From the NCBI GenBank assembly GCA_002150815.3, contig NDFF03000400.1, forward strand, positions 1 to 64,000: a stretch of 64,000 nucleotides of DNA, given 5' to 3'. Made by a program: the position numbers and the translations under genes. Numbering within the stretch: position 1 is the first letter of the stretch; each line of letters starts with the position of its first letter. The notes beneath the pieces were generated by a model. It saw only the letters and a list, made by a program, of their open reading frames with translations, was not told the origin of the DNA and did not search any database. The stretch comes from Grammothele lineata (Eukaryota; Basidiomycota; Agaricomycetes; Polyporales; Polyporaceae). Of the stretch, positions 11,672-21,949 are shown piece by piece.

Positions 11672-12012
11672 GATCATCTAGCTAGCAGGAACGGAGGGGA
11701 GGAAACAAAAGTGTTATACGAACAGAATGTAGCGTGGCCTAGGCATAGGTTGTGAGATCATCCACGTCGAGACATGAACGTAGTGGAAATCTGCCCGATT
11801 GGAGTCTCGAACGGGCGAACTCCAGCTACTCCTCCAGACATACCCGGACCGATGACCCACAGAACTCCGAGCGGTCGAGTCCCGAGCGCTTGGATTTCGT
11901 GTGGGTTCGCATAAGGTTCAAGCGGAGCTCGAAAATCAGGCTAGAGCTGTACAGGACCAACGGCCGCCTTACTCACCGCCATCGACCACCTTCTGCCCCA
12001 CAGCAAGTAAAC
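11672..12012. other. Spacer before RPS30
   Basis: This 341-bp spacer contains the aldo-keto reductase 3' UTR and the RPS30 promoter. I see no gene. A CT-rich stretch precedes the RPS30 ATG, as expected for ribosomal-protein genes. Confidence 0.45.
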
Positions 12013-12582
12013 ATGGGAAAAGGTTGTTGCCCCTCTATCTCGCTCTGCTGCCCTCCTGGTGCTCATTGTTTTGTTTTTCGTGCCGTCGGAATGCGTTGCG
12101 GCAAATTCTAGTTCACGGATCGCTCGCCCGTGCCGGCAAGGTCAAGTCTCAGACCCCCAAGGTCGAAAAGCAGGAGAAGAAGAAGGTCCCTAAGGGCCGT
12201 GCTAAGAAGCGCATCCTCTACAACCGCCGGTGCGTTTGGCTGTTTTTCTGCAAGTCTGGGTCATGTATTGATTGTCTGTGCAGCTTCGTGAACGTTACGA
12301 CTCTTCCTGGCGGCAAGCGGAGGATGTGAGTGCTCGATTTTCTTCTCCTTTCCCCCTTGCGCGGCGAGATGTATCGCCTTCGCTTCTGCTCGCCCCATCC
12401 CCCCTTCCAAGATGATACTCGAATCATGCATAGTTCACACTGAATACTTGTGTTGAAAAACATTCATCTGTCTTTCGCTCCTATCTGACTCACCCCTCCC
12501 ATCCACCCTTTCCTTCCTTCGCCTATCCACTACTCTTGTTAACCTCCCCATCTCTCTTAGGAACGCGAACCCCGAGAAGTAA
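12013..12582 (+). CDS. RPS30: 40S ribosomal protein eS30
   Basis: Four exons (12013-12022, 12112-12229, 12284-12325, 12561-12582) join to 63 aa beginning [20 protein letters not shown] and ending RRMNANPEK, colinear with fungal eS30. The first exon codes only Met-Gly-Lys plus one base, and the donor there is the less usual GTTGTT. The last exon holds seven codons plus the stop. It is unfused: unlike animal FAU there is no ubiquitin-like leader in front. Basic, small-subunit component near the decoding site. The final intron of 235 bp is unusually long relative to the gene. Confidence 0.95.
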
Positions 12583-12890
12583 AACCGTTGCTCCGATCCC
12601 GCCAGACGCACCAGGCGTCCCCGTGGCCATCGAGCCCCCCGATTACGTCCCGCGACGGCTTTGGAGTGTTGTGTTGCATCGTCTGTATCACTCGCATCTC
12701 GCTTTTCATGTTACTCTATCTCCGCACGCATCATATGCCCCTCCCTATACGATTATGATCTAGGGCATGACCCGTCGTCCGGCACGAGTGCTTCAAGGAC
12801 GAGCATTGCACCAAATCGCTTAGAGTCTGGCGGAACGTGTACGAGTATGCAGAGCAATGATCCAGGGTATATTATACGAGTCCACAGGTG
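12583..12890. other. Convergent spacer RPS30/EMC2
   Basis: The 308 bp between two convergent stop codons contain only presumed 3' UTR. The open frame across it on the plus strand has no family resemblance and I treat it as chance. Confidence 0.5.
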
Positions 12891-14226
12891 CTACTTTACA
12901 AGCGTGGCGAGCGCAGCGATGAGGTCCGAATCTCCTGCGGGCGGTGACTCGTTCTTGAGGTTGAGATATGCCGTCCGCAGACGTTCCGTGGAGAGCTGGT
13001 CGACGAGGGAGAGGTTGGAGGTATTCGGGGCAGGTGTTTGCGACGCCGACGTCGTCGCTGCACGAGCCTCCGTGATCATCTTGTGCGTACACTGCACAGT
13101 GCCAGGGAAGAGCATTAGCAACGGCCCCCTCTCACCGCGGCTGCAGCATAAGCGAAACTCACGAGCTTCACCCCGAACCAGGCGCGGAGCGTGATCCCGG
13201 TCGGGATCGAGTCGCTCGGCGGGAGGTCGCCGTCGTCGTCGTCGGTCATGTCGACGGTGTGGAGGAACGTCTTGAGCGCGAGCGGGACGTCCTCGGCTAG
13301 GTACGCCGTCTCCGCGTATTGCAGGAAGTAGGACGGGTTTTGCGGGGAGAGGAGTAAGGCGTGGGAGAGCGATTGGAGGGCGTAGGTGTACCTTTTCGTG
13401 CGCGGTCGGAGGAGGGTGAAGGGGAAGGGGAATGGTGAGTAAGGATGTGGGGTCGAAGAAGGGAGAGGGAGACGTACTGCTGACAGGAGGTGTAGATGTC
13501 CGAGAGCTCGAGCCAGGCGTCAGCGTCAGTGTAGAACGTGTCGAGCATGGCTGAGAGCTCCTCTACGGCTTTGTCGAGCTTCCCCGTTCGTCGGAGGACT
13601 TGGGCTTTCCGCCGCCATGCTGCCTATCGTGAGCTCATGAGTTAGATTGTACGTAAGGAAGAGGCGAAAGAACGGGCCACAGGGGCGCAAGGAAGGATGA
13701 CGGGGGAGGAATGCGCGAGATAGAAGAAGACACGTACGAAGTTCGTGGGGTCCGCCTCGAGGAGACCATCGTAGTATTGCAGCGCGGTCTCCGGAGGCTC
13801 GGTAGTCTCCATCCGAATGCCGATGAGGCACTCCACGCGCGGCGAGTCGGGGAACTTGTCCGCGAGGGTTTTGATGCATTTCTACGCACGTGGAAGGCAT
13901 ACATGATGTCAGAACGAGGACCCGAGGAGAGAGTCAACGGAAGTGTTAGACACGCACGTCGGCGATTTCGAGGTTGCCCTGGTCGAGCGCGGTGAGGGCA
14001 AGCTTCTCCAGCGCATCCCAGCCTACAAAGGCATCCGAATTCACATCACATACGGATGTTAGCTCGTGTTTCAGTGCGATCCCAGACATGACGCACCTTC
14101 TTCGCCTTTGCCCGCGAAGCCACCGTGCTCAAGCGTCACGAGCCCGGTATCGAACGTCTCCTTTGACTTTCCGCCCTTCCGCGGCTGGTACGCGGCAAGC
14201 CGCTGCAGCGAGAACGTGAACTCCAT
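12891..14226 (-). CDS. EMC2: ER membrane protein complex subunit 2 (TPR protein)
   Basis: Six exons (14226-14097, 14022-13958, 13881-13738, 13623-13478, 13391-13163, 13091-12891) close in phase to 304 aa, the usual EMC2 length. TPR-like helices are clear: DALEKLALTALDQGNLEIAD, CLIGIRMETTEPPETALQYY, AWRRKAQVLRRTGKLDKAVE, DAWLELSDIYTSCQQYTYAL, SHALLLSPQNPSYFLQYAET. EMC2 is the cytosolic scaffold of the EMC, which inserts tail-anchored and multipass membrane proteins in the ER. Start at 14226 (MEFTFSLQRLAAYQPRKG) is the first in-frame ATG near the domain. The C-terminus ends in a short charged tail with ...LIAALATLVK. Confidence 0.9.
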
Positions 14227-15494
14227 GCGGATAACCAGGCGAGGGGTTGAAGTTGCCTTGGAGCTGTTGGGTGAGAGAGATAGGTGTGCGTGAGTAGCCG
14301 GCGCGTCCGAGGCGAGCGGGCGGGCGGCGCGGGGGGCCCGGTGACGGTGCGGCGTGGCTGAGCTCGTGTCCTGGACCAAGAGCAGACTGTGGCCTCGACC
14401 TCTCACTCCGGAGGGCAACGCGCAACACGATGACTATGAAGAGCACATCTGTCTGTATGTGCCAACACTGTATCAAGTGTGTGTACACTTGGTGGGGGTC
14501 CGAGAGAATTGCGTACGCACGGCAGCTCGGTGCTGACGGAACAGTGAACGTCACTGTCGCTGCGCGTGTCTCTGTACGGTACGCCCCACTCTTACTCCCC
14601 TCAATAAAGTGTTTACTTATGTAAAGGTTCGCCGACACACACCAATCGCTGCCCAGTAGCTAGGGGTGTGCGAAAATACGATAAACTTGATGCGACGCGC
14701 TCGGAGCGCAGGCCATATGCACATGAGCATTTGAATCTTCTGACTGCTCCCGGGCCAGATACTAGAACACGGTGGGAGGAGGGAACTTTCACCTTTCGGT
14801 TTGGGACCCTACAAGCTATGGGATACTATCAACTAGTGACCGCCTTACAACATCCAAAGTTACCACTGAGCTCGGTCATACGTCCAGTGCGTCACTGCGA
14901 CTGGCCTCTCTGACATGGACAGCTGTCTGGCTCATCCATGCTAGTGGTGCCACCGCGCCGCACCTGTACTTAGTACGAGTGGGACATAAATGATTTAAAC
15001 AAGCAGTCACTAACATGGACGTTAACAGGCACGGTCGCGCGCACCGCAGCTGCTCACACCATCTGATGCTACAAGAGCTTGCATTGCGGCACCTCACGCT
15101 CTTCATCCGAGTCAGAATATCAAGTCGATGTGACTAGGCTCTTCTTTAGGACGGACGACCGTTGGCCCCACCACAAACTCCGCGCCTACTCTGGTGCGCT
15201 GCGAGTGCGCGCTTCTTTCACTCGTTCAGGCGCCCATATACAACCCACACGTCTCCGGGCTAAACGAACACTATCACTGTCAGGACCCACTTTGCTTCCG
15301 CTAACCAGGCGTTGAAACGTTGGCCAAAACGGGAACGAGTCCATGACTGCCCCACCTCGAGGTCCGTCAGTTCCTTCCCCTCGGGAGTCAATGACCGCGG
15401 AAGAACACTAACAGTCAACGATCATAGTTGTGACGATATCCTGCGCCGTGTTTTCTATCGTTCCTCCTCAATGCGATGCTAACCCACTGCGACA

Positions 15495-15505
15495 TCCCCC
15501 GCACG
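15495..15505 (+). promoter_or_regulatory. Shared promoter 11-mer TCCCCCGCACG (copy 2)
   Basis: Exact second copy of the 11-mer at 10158-10168, here followed by TGTAC and lying 164 bp before the ATG of the second aldo-keto reductase. It suggests that the promoters were duplicated with the genes or kept by shared control; both are inference. Confidence 0.4.
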
Positions 15506-15565
15506 TGTACCCACTTGCCGTACCGCTCAGTGCGTGATCGGATGACGAGCATGGGCACCCTGAGG

Positions 15566-15573
15566 TATATATA
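15566..15573 (+). promoter_or_regulatory. TATA box of second aldo-keto reductase
   Basis: TATATATA lies 96 bp before the ATG at 15669, almost the same spacing as the TATA-like box of the paralog (91 bp). Confidence 0.5.
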
Positions 15574-15668
15574 CGACGTGTGCTGGGGTTGGAGGAACTC
15601 ACAACCCATTCTCTCCAGAACCGTACGCACTCACTCTCAACACTCTCAACAATCTTGATATCTCAATC

Positions 15669-17165
15669 ATGTCGAACCACTTCGCACCCGCCCCTCCCCC
15701 GCCGACCAAGCTCGGTCGCTACCGCCAGCTTTCTCCGCTCGCTGGCATCCACGTCTCCCCGCTTTGCCTCGGTGCGATGAGCATCGGCGACGCGTGGTCC
15801 AAGATGGGAATGGGTGAGATGGACAAGATCTTGAGCTTCCAACTCCTCGACGCGTTCTTCGACAAGGGCGGCAACTTCATCGACACAGCGAACAACTACC
15901 AGGACGAAACATCCGAGATGTTCATCGGCGAGTGGGCGGAGCAGCGCGGCATCCGCGACCAGCTGATTATTGCGACGAAGGTATGCATTCAACGGGTTGA
16001 GGATCGTGCTACTTTCCGTTCTAACGTTGTCACATTTCCAGTTCTCGGGAAACTACAAGCATCGCGACGTGCACGCCGGGCTCAAGCAGAAAGTAAACTT
16101 CGTTGGCAATAACGCCAAGTCGATGATGCTTTCGCTCGAAGCGTCTCTCAAGAAACTGAGGACGACTTACATCGATATCTTCTATGTCCATTGGGTATGT
16201 GAAGATTGTTGCACGACTATAACTATCACTCAATATGAGTCGCAGTATGATTGGGAGACTTCTATCGAAGAGCTCATGAACAACTTGCACAACCTCGTTG
16301 TCTCCGGCAAGGTCCTTTACCTTGTAAGCGAGACATCCGACCTCTCATGAACCTTGTACTCACATATCGCTTAATTCCACGTAGGGTATCTCCGACACGC
16401 CCGCCTGGATCGTCTCGAAGGCGAACCAGTACGCGCGTGATCACGGGAAGACGCCATTCTCGATCTACCAAGGTGCATGGAGCATCCTCCAGCGCGACTT
16501 CGAACGGGATATCATTCCCATGGCTCGCTCCGAAGGTGCGTCGGCTCGAAATGAGCGCACCTCCATAACCTGATGCCCGGATGCTGTAGGCCTCGCTCTG
16601 GCCCCCTTCCGTGTTGTCGGGGCCGGCAGGATCCGCACCGACGAAGAAGAGGAGATCCGGCGGCAGACCGGCGAAAAAGGTCGGTGGCCCATCTTTCCTA
16701 GATGTGGTTTGTCCCGCCCAATATCCATCCGTTCCCTTTAGGCAGGACGGTCTTCGGTAACAACTGGGAGCGCACGCCGGAGGAGCGCAAGGTGTGCCAG
16801 GCGCTCGAGGAGGTCGCGAAGCAGCTCGGCACCAAGAACATCCGAGCGGTCGCGATCGCGTACGTGATGCAGAAGACGACGCACGTTTTCCCGATCGTTG
16901 GCGGTCGCAAGGTCGAGCAGCTCGAAGGGAACATCGAGGCACTCGACATCGCTCTCTCCGACGAGCAGATCAAGTTCCTTGAGGGTGTCATGCCGTTTGA
17001 TAAGGGCTTCCCGCACAACTTTACAGTCAGTTGGAGTTGCTCTAGAGCGAAGAAACGATGCTAATCTTACAACAGGGCGATGGCACTGATTTCCCGACCC
17101 ACATGAAGACTGCGGCAAACTTTGACAAGTGGCCGCGCCCGGCCGCTATTCGGCCTTCGCAGTAG
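15669..17165 (+). CDS. Aldo-keto reductase, aryl-alcohol dehydrogenase / norsolorinic acid reductase type (paralog 2)
   Basis: Seven exons (15669-15980, 16042-16194, 16246-16323, 16385-16535, 16590-16679, 16742-17025, 17076-17165) give 385 aa. The tetrad residues are Asp72, Tyr77, Lys104 and His154. Strong similarity to the copy at 10277 runs over the whole length, including [11 protein letters not shown] and [14 protein letters not shown] and the ends ([13 protein letters not shown]). Two introns, 16324-16384 (between KVLYL and GISD) and 16536-16589 (inside SEGLALAP), are absent from the paralog; the other four are at matching places. The two copies are separated by RPS30 and EMC2, so the duplication is local rather than adjacent. 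NADPH-dependent aldehyde reduction is expected; substrate unknown. Confidence 0.92.
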
Positions 17166-17548
17166 GGCAAAGGCTCATGTAGTCATTACTTCCTCAAATG
17201 TCCAAACAGTGTATGAGCCTCTCTATCTGCCAAATTTGTACGGCTTCTCTCTGAGTCCCCGATCAGTGGGAGAAGCTTCAAGATGGGGGTACCTCCGTGG
17301 CAGTGCTGGAAGTCGATAGGGAATAAGTTGAACTACATGACAACATATAAAATTCCTCGCACCTCAACCATTCTTCCTTTCACAAACGAAGATCAACTAT
17401 TATGGACTCTGTTGTCGGAGATGGCAACCTCTGGTGAACTGAGGCCCACGCACTTGTTCAAATAGCTCCTTGTTCGTGCTCGTAGCATTAATCAACCTTC
17501 GCTCAGCCAGCTGAGCGTTCTACGGTCTCGCGCGGACTCCCTCCGCTA

Positions 17549-17714
17549 TGCATCGCCAGGACCCGGGCAACTCCCTCAGGGGTTTGTCCGGATTTTGTGT
17601 TTTATGTTTTCCAAATATGGTAATAAGCCTTGTCCGATTTTGTGTCTTGGACGTCCTCGGAGGACGTAGGCGCCCGTTAGACGCTCGTAAGCCTTGTCCG
17701 AATTTGTGTCTCGG
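17549..17714. repeat. Dispersed repeat block, TTGTCCGRATTTGTGTCT family
   Basis: Three copies of a core close to TTGTCCGRATTTGTGTCT lie at about 17585-17602, 17629-17647 and 17692-17712. The last two are preceded by AAGCC. The first is preceded by GCATCGCCAGGACCCGGGCA, which appears inverted next to the fourth copy at 18566-18616. Confidence 0.6.
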
Positions 17715-18519
17715 AGGTAGGCCGACTCGAGGTGAACGCTCACTACCTCACTCTCTCTGCTCAACATCTAAGGGAAGTAACTCGTTAAAGTAAGACTCAT
17801 ACTCGATACGTGTCTACCACTGTGTCTGGGAGCTAGTAGCATCAACGTCAGGCCAGACAACTCTGAAGCTCGGTACGAGTCTACTGAATCGGCCCCGAGC
17901 CTCCGAGTTGGTACTTACAGCAGCGATGAGTCGCCTCGGACGTCAATCAGACGCACCCACACATTTTACCACCCAAATTCGACTCATCTCGCGCCGGTTC
18001 ACTGGCAGTTCTTCGAGTTGCGCCGATGTAAATGCAAGATGTGAAACAAATGATGCCATGAGCTCCGAGCAGTAGCCAGCGGCCCTGTGGTGCGTAGTCT
18101 GCATCTCCCCGGAGCAAGGAAACCCGTTACTACCCCGCCGTTTCTTGCGCTGTAGATTCTAGACGGCATTTGGAGAGTGGTGCTGCACACCAAGTTAACG
18201 TTTCTAGTACTAAGCATAAGCCCCAGCCCAAATACTAATGTATCAAGCTTGGCGAGCCAGTTCCCATCCAGCGCCGAGTGATCCTCAGCTCTTCGGGACG
18301 CGTTAATGATCCGGTTGTAGTAGGCAACTCGTTGGCTGAGGTATATAGTTCACGCATTTTAGCATGCATTTTGTCTTGAGCAAATCATGACGGCTTTTGC
18401 TGTCAGCAGCCTGCAATGCGAGTTGCTGGAAACCATAGTTGTCCCCGCGCAAGCTCTGCAGTACCGAGTCGTCATCGGCAAAGGGGCGCGCCGGGTCTCT
18501 GCGGTAGTGCGTACTGGCG

Positions 18520-18568
18520 CGTGACATTTCGTTACATATACGTGACATATCGTGACATACGTGACAAG
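18520..18568 (+). repeat. Short tandem CGTGACAT repeat
   Basis: Five units of 10-11 bp (CGTGACATTT, CGTTACATATA, CGTGACATAT, CGTGACATA, CGTGACAAG) run head to tail directly into the fourth TTGTCCGG repeat. Confidence 0.6.
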
Positions 18569-18616
18569 CCTTGTCCGGATTTGTGTCTCAGGGGGTTGCC
18601 CGGGTCCTGCATCGCC
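18566..18616. repeat. Fourth copy of the TTGTCCGG repeat with inverted partner block
   Basis: AAGCCTTGTCCGGATTTGTG is followed by CAGGGGGTTGCCCGGGTCCT and GCATCGCC. The second half is the reverse complement of the block that precedes the first copy at 17549, while the first half is direct. Confidence 0.6.
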
Positions 18617-19704
18617 TGACGCTGTCCGAACCGGGATACTCGCTGTCCGTATGCACACTTCCCGGATCCTCGCTCCACATCTTCGGATATGTAAGCAGTG
18701 CCTGGAGACAGGCTTGCTCTGAGCCGCCGCATATGCATTTCTAGCAGGTTGCGGCTGATACTGCGGCACAGGTTGCTAGCAGACGGATTCCACTTCATGC
18801 TCCAACACTAAGCGCCTTATGTAGATCTACGCAGCGGTGTACATGCTTGGTTAATGAATGATGGCTTTCTCCTCCGATTCCTTCGGCCCACTTTGGAGAA
18901 CACAGTGGTACAACCAAACCAGGTTGTCTCGGGTTGCCGGTGAGAGTGGCGAATGGAACATGAGTCAGCTGGATCAGAGCGAATGGAATAGTGGGTGTAT
19001 TGATGATTGTTGAAGTAGATCTGCGCTGCACTGCTCAACCGAGGAAAGACAGATGAAGACGGAGAAGAGGGAACAGACAACCCAAGTAAGGGCGATTCCG
19101 ACGCGCCAAATGATCTGAACCGAAGGTGAATCCATCAGATCTACCACGTAGGCCTTACGTCGACGACCGCCGACGTTGGCTTGCGTGTACGTATGTCTTT
19201 TAATGGGCTCGACGGCCGTCGGAGATATCAGACATCACTGCAGTGGCACCTTTGTATTGTGCCATGGTCTTGTCTGTCTTCACGCATTGCGACATCTGCA
19301 CAGCACTAACGTTGAAGAGATGTTCCATCGGTCACACGCCATGTCTTGCACGATGAACCTAGAAGACTGCGTGAATCATCTGCATGAGGCATGTTTGAGA
19401 CGACACTCGTCGTGTGAGTGGCGCAGTTAGTCCTTCACAGATAGTGTGTACGTACGGACGGGCGCTAGAAGTCCACCAGACCGGCGCTATGAACGATCCA
19501 TTCCACACGAGGAAGGCGCTTGATATATCTCTGTGGGTGTATGTGGAATCATGAGGCATGCCGAGAAAAAGATGAAGCGGGTATGAAAGGCCTTCCTTTA
19601 CACGCGCATCGACACTCCAGACGACCAATTGTATCAGACTCGGACCCTGCCGGGGCGATCGTGGGACGTCAGGTTCCCGCCGACCCAACCGCACGTTGTT
19701 GAGA

Positions 19705-19710
19705 TATAAA
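19705..19710 (+). promoter_or_regulatory. TATA box of the alpha/beta hydrolase gene
   Basis: TATAAA lies 60 bp upstream of the ATG at 19765, which implies a very short 5' leader or use of this ATG only. Confidence 0.5.
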
Positions 19711-19764
19711 GCCCGCGGGCCTGCTGAGTGGACAAAGCACACACTGTCTGAGATCTCTACCAGC

Positions 19765-21043
19765 ATGGCAAGCTCGACTGGTCTCTACGCACCCTACGAC
19801 TCCGGCGCCCCCGCAGGCAGCAATGACTACACCACGATCGTGATCATACACGGATACGGATGGCATGGCGGTAAGCACATATCGGAAGTGCTGTCTTCAG
19901 CCTAAATTGAATTGAGGACGACCGACAGAGATCTTCACTCCGCTCCTCCCGCATGCGCCCTCACAGAACGCGCGCGTCGTGGCCGTGAACCGGCGCGACT
20001 ATCCGGGCACGACGCCCTATCCGCCCGAAGAGCGCGCGCTGCTTGAGAAGACCAAAGAAACAGGCGCGCCCGAGCCAGCCCGTAAGTTCGTGATGAGCCG
20101 TGGGCGGGAGATGCTGGAGTTCCTCGCGGAACTCATCCGCGAGCGTGGTATCCCACCGGCGGAACCTGAGAGAAACCGGGGTGGAATCATCCTTGCTGGA
20201 TGGTCGCTGGGCATGCTGTGGATGACCGCGACACTTGCAAATCTCGAAACGTTTGACGATAGTGTCGTGAATGTCGACCTCAGCAAGTATCTGCGGAGGG
20301 TCATAATCTACGGTAAGGATGTGCGTCTTGAATTGAATATGAACGGCGTACTGATAATATAGCGCAGATGGCCCTGGATTTCTGTTTGGCTATCCGCGCC
20401 CGAAGGACGACTACATGCCCTTCCTCCATCCTGGGGAGTTCGAAGGCGACGAGGAGGCCATCGCAGATTGGACAAGCGGATATTTCTCGCACGGAGAGAC
20501 CTTGGACACGCTTGCGCTGCGCACGATCGACCCCGACCCACTCCCAACATTGCGAAGAATGACGGCCGAGGAGCGTGCCAAGACAATACACCAGGCGGCA
20601 GGGTCGGTGGGTGGGTCCGATCAGCTGCTCGTCGTGGAGGGCCATCGTGCGAAGATCTTTAGGAAGATATGGGAGGACGGCGCGGAGATACGAGAAGGTG
20701 CAAAGAAGCAGTGGTTGAACCTTGAGGTGCGCGTGCTATACTGTGACCGGTCGGTGTGGGACCCTATGCACGCGGCGTGGTGGGTGGAGGCAGAGATGGC
20801 AGAGGCGCGCGCACGGGGCCGAAGGATGAGGAAGGTGACGACAGTTCGCTTCAGGGGGGCCAACCACTTCGTGAGTAACATTTCATCCCATGCGTGTATG
20901 CACGAGCTTCCAGACACCTAGGACTGACCTCGGTTGCGATTCGGATGCTCCAGCCGCACTGGGATTTCCCTGTGCAAACTCTCCACGCATTCCTGGACGA
21001 CGGTGTAGATAGGGATATAAGCGTCATGAAGGCTCGTTTGTAG
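19765..21043 (+). CDS. Alpha/beta hydrolase
   Basis: Four exons (19765-19870, 19929-20312, 20368-20870, 20954-21043) give 360 aa. The fold signature is present: VIIHGYGWHG oxyanion region (about residues 26-35), VAVNRRDYPGTTPY, nucleophile Ser128 in ILAGWSLGM, and a late HF...HWDFP near the C-terminus that should carry the catalytic His (in GANHFPHWDFPVQT). There is no signal peptide, so it is probably intracellular. The family (Hydrolase_4-like, common in basidiomycete genomes) has diverse esters and epoxides as substrates; none can be assigned. The intron after residue 35 separates the oxyanion motif from the rest, as is frequent in this family. Confidence 0.85.
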
Positions 21044-21949
21044 GTGTATTCCAGGATGTCTTGACGTACGTGTAGAAGTCAAAGTGCCCAAGTCTCAATA
21101 GCAATGTACTATAATCGTGTTAAATTGTCGTGAGTGCGAATTGAGCCCCCTCCAGGGGAAAGCCCAGACGAACAAGCAGTCAGTTTGATATCCATTCTTG
21201 AATGCTCCATCTATGTTGTATTTGATACAGGATTTGATCTTGCCTGAGGAACCCTCGTGTGCACAAGAATGTGGGACTCTTCCAAAGTATCCAAAAGTTG
21301 AAGTTGAAGTTGAATTTCCCCCAAGCGCCTTCGCTGACTAATGTCAAGGAACGGGCGTCTGATACACAGAACTGTGGCGACAACTTCGTCCTACGGGAGT
21401 ACTTCCGAAACGTCCAACTTGCATGCCACCATCCCAAGCTCAAGTCTATACATTGCCGAAATTGCGCGCATTAGTATCCGGTGCCGGACCTGGCGTAGGC
21501 AGGCGATTCAGAGTCATTGAGTCGCTTTAAGTTAACTTACGACTTACTGCCACTCACTGAGGACGACTCGGAATTGTTGAATGCTAGTGACTCAAGTAAA
21601 GCGAGTCGTGAACGATAACCTTCACTGCGTTGCACTTCGTCTAGTCTTCTCCTGCTATTCGGCGCAGTACACGAGAAGAAGACGTGCTTACATGCTTCTT
21701 ACGGCGACAGGCAGCAACGACGTAAACCGACGTCCATGCCAATCAGGCCTTCATCGCGCTCTACGGTTTCATGCACAATCGCATCTGCCATCTCCGACGT
21801 CACCAGACACAATAGTGCGGCCTCACAGGCCTCACAGATTGCTCCCCCAGGAGAGACTTCAAGTCCCAATAGCAGAATATGATGATAGATGATAGCAAAC
21901 ACACAGCGATGGTATATGAATCCCCAGCAGCATCAAAGCAACACGGGGA
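21044..21949. other. Convergent spacer, no gene seen
   Basis: This 906-bp stretch lies between two convergent hydrolase genes. A short direct repeat, GTTGAAGTTGAAGTTGAA at about 21296-21313, is the only structure noticed. Confidence 0.45.

Larger units (their letters stand above)
14227..15668. other. Spacer upstream of EMC2 and second aldo-keto reductase
   Basis: This 1.44-kb divergent spacer contains only short open frames and I see no gene. The last 170 bp carry promoter elements of the second aldo-keto reductase, listed separately. Confidence 0.5.
17166..19764. other. Repeat-bearing spacer without a confident gene
   Basis: This 2.6-kb stretch contains only short open frames. It holds four copies of a TTGTCCG-type motif, an inverted CCCGGG-centred block and a CGTGACAT tandem, described separately. 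It is plausibly the remains of mobile or repeated DNA; no transposase is visible. Confidence 0.5.

Noticed and set aside
18520..18568. CGTGACAT tandem as a CRISPR-like array
   Set aside because: Units are 10-11 bp without spacers, and the genome is fungal.
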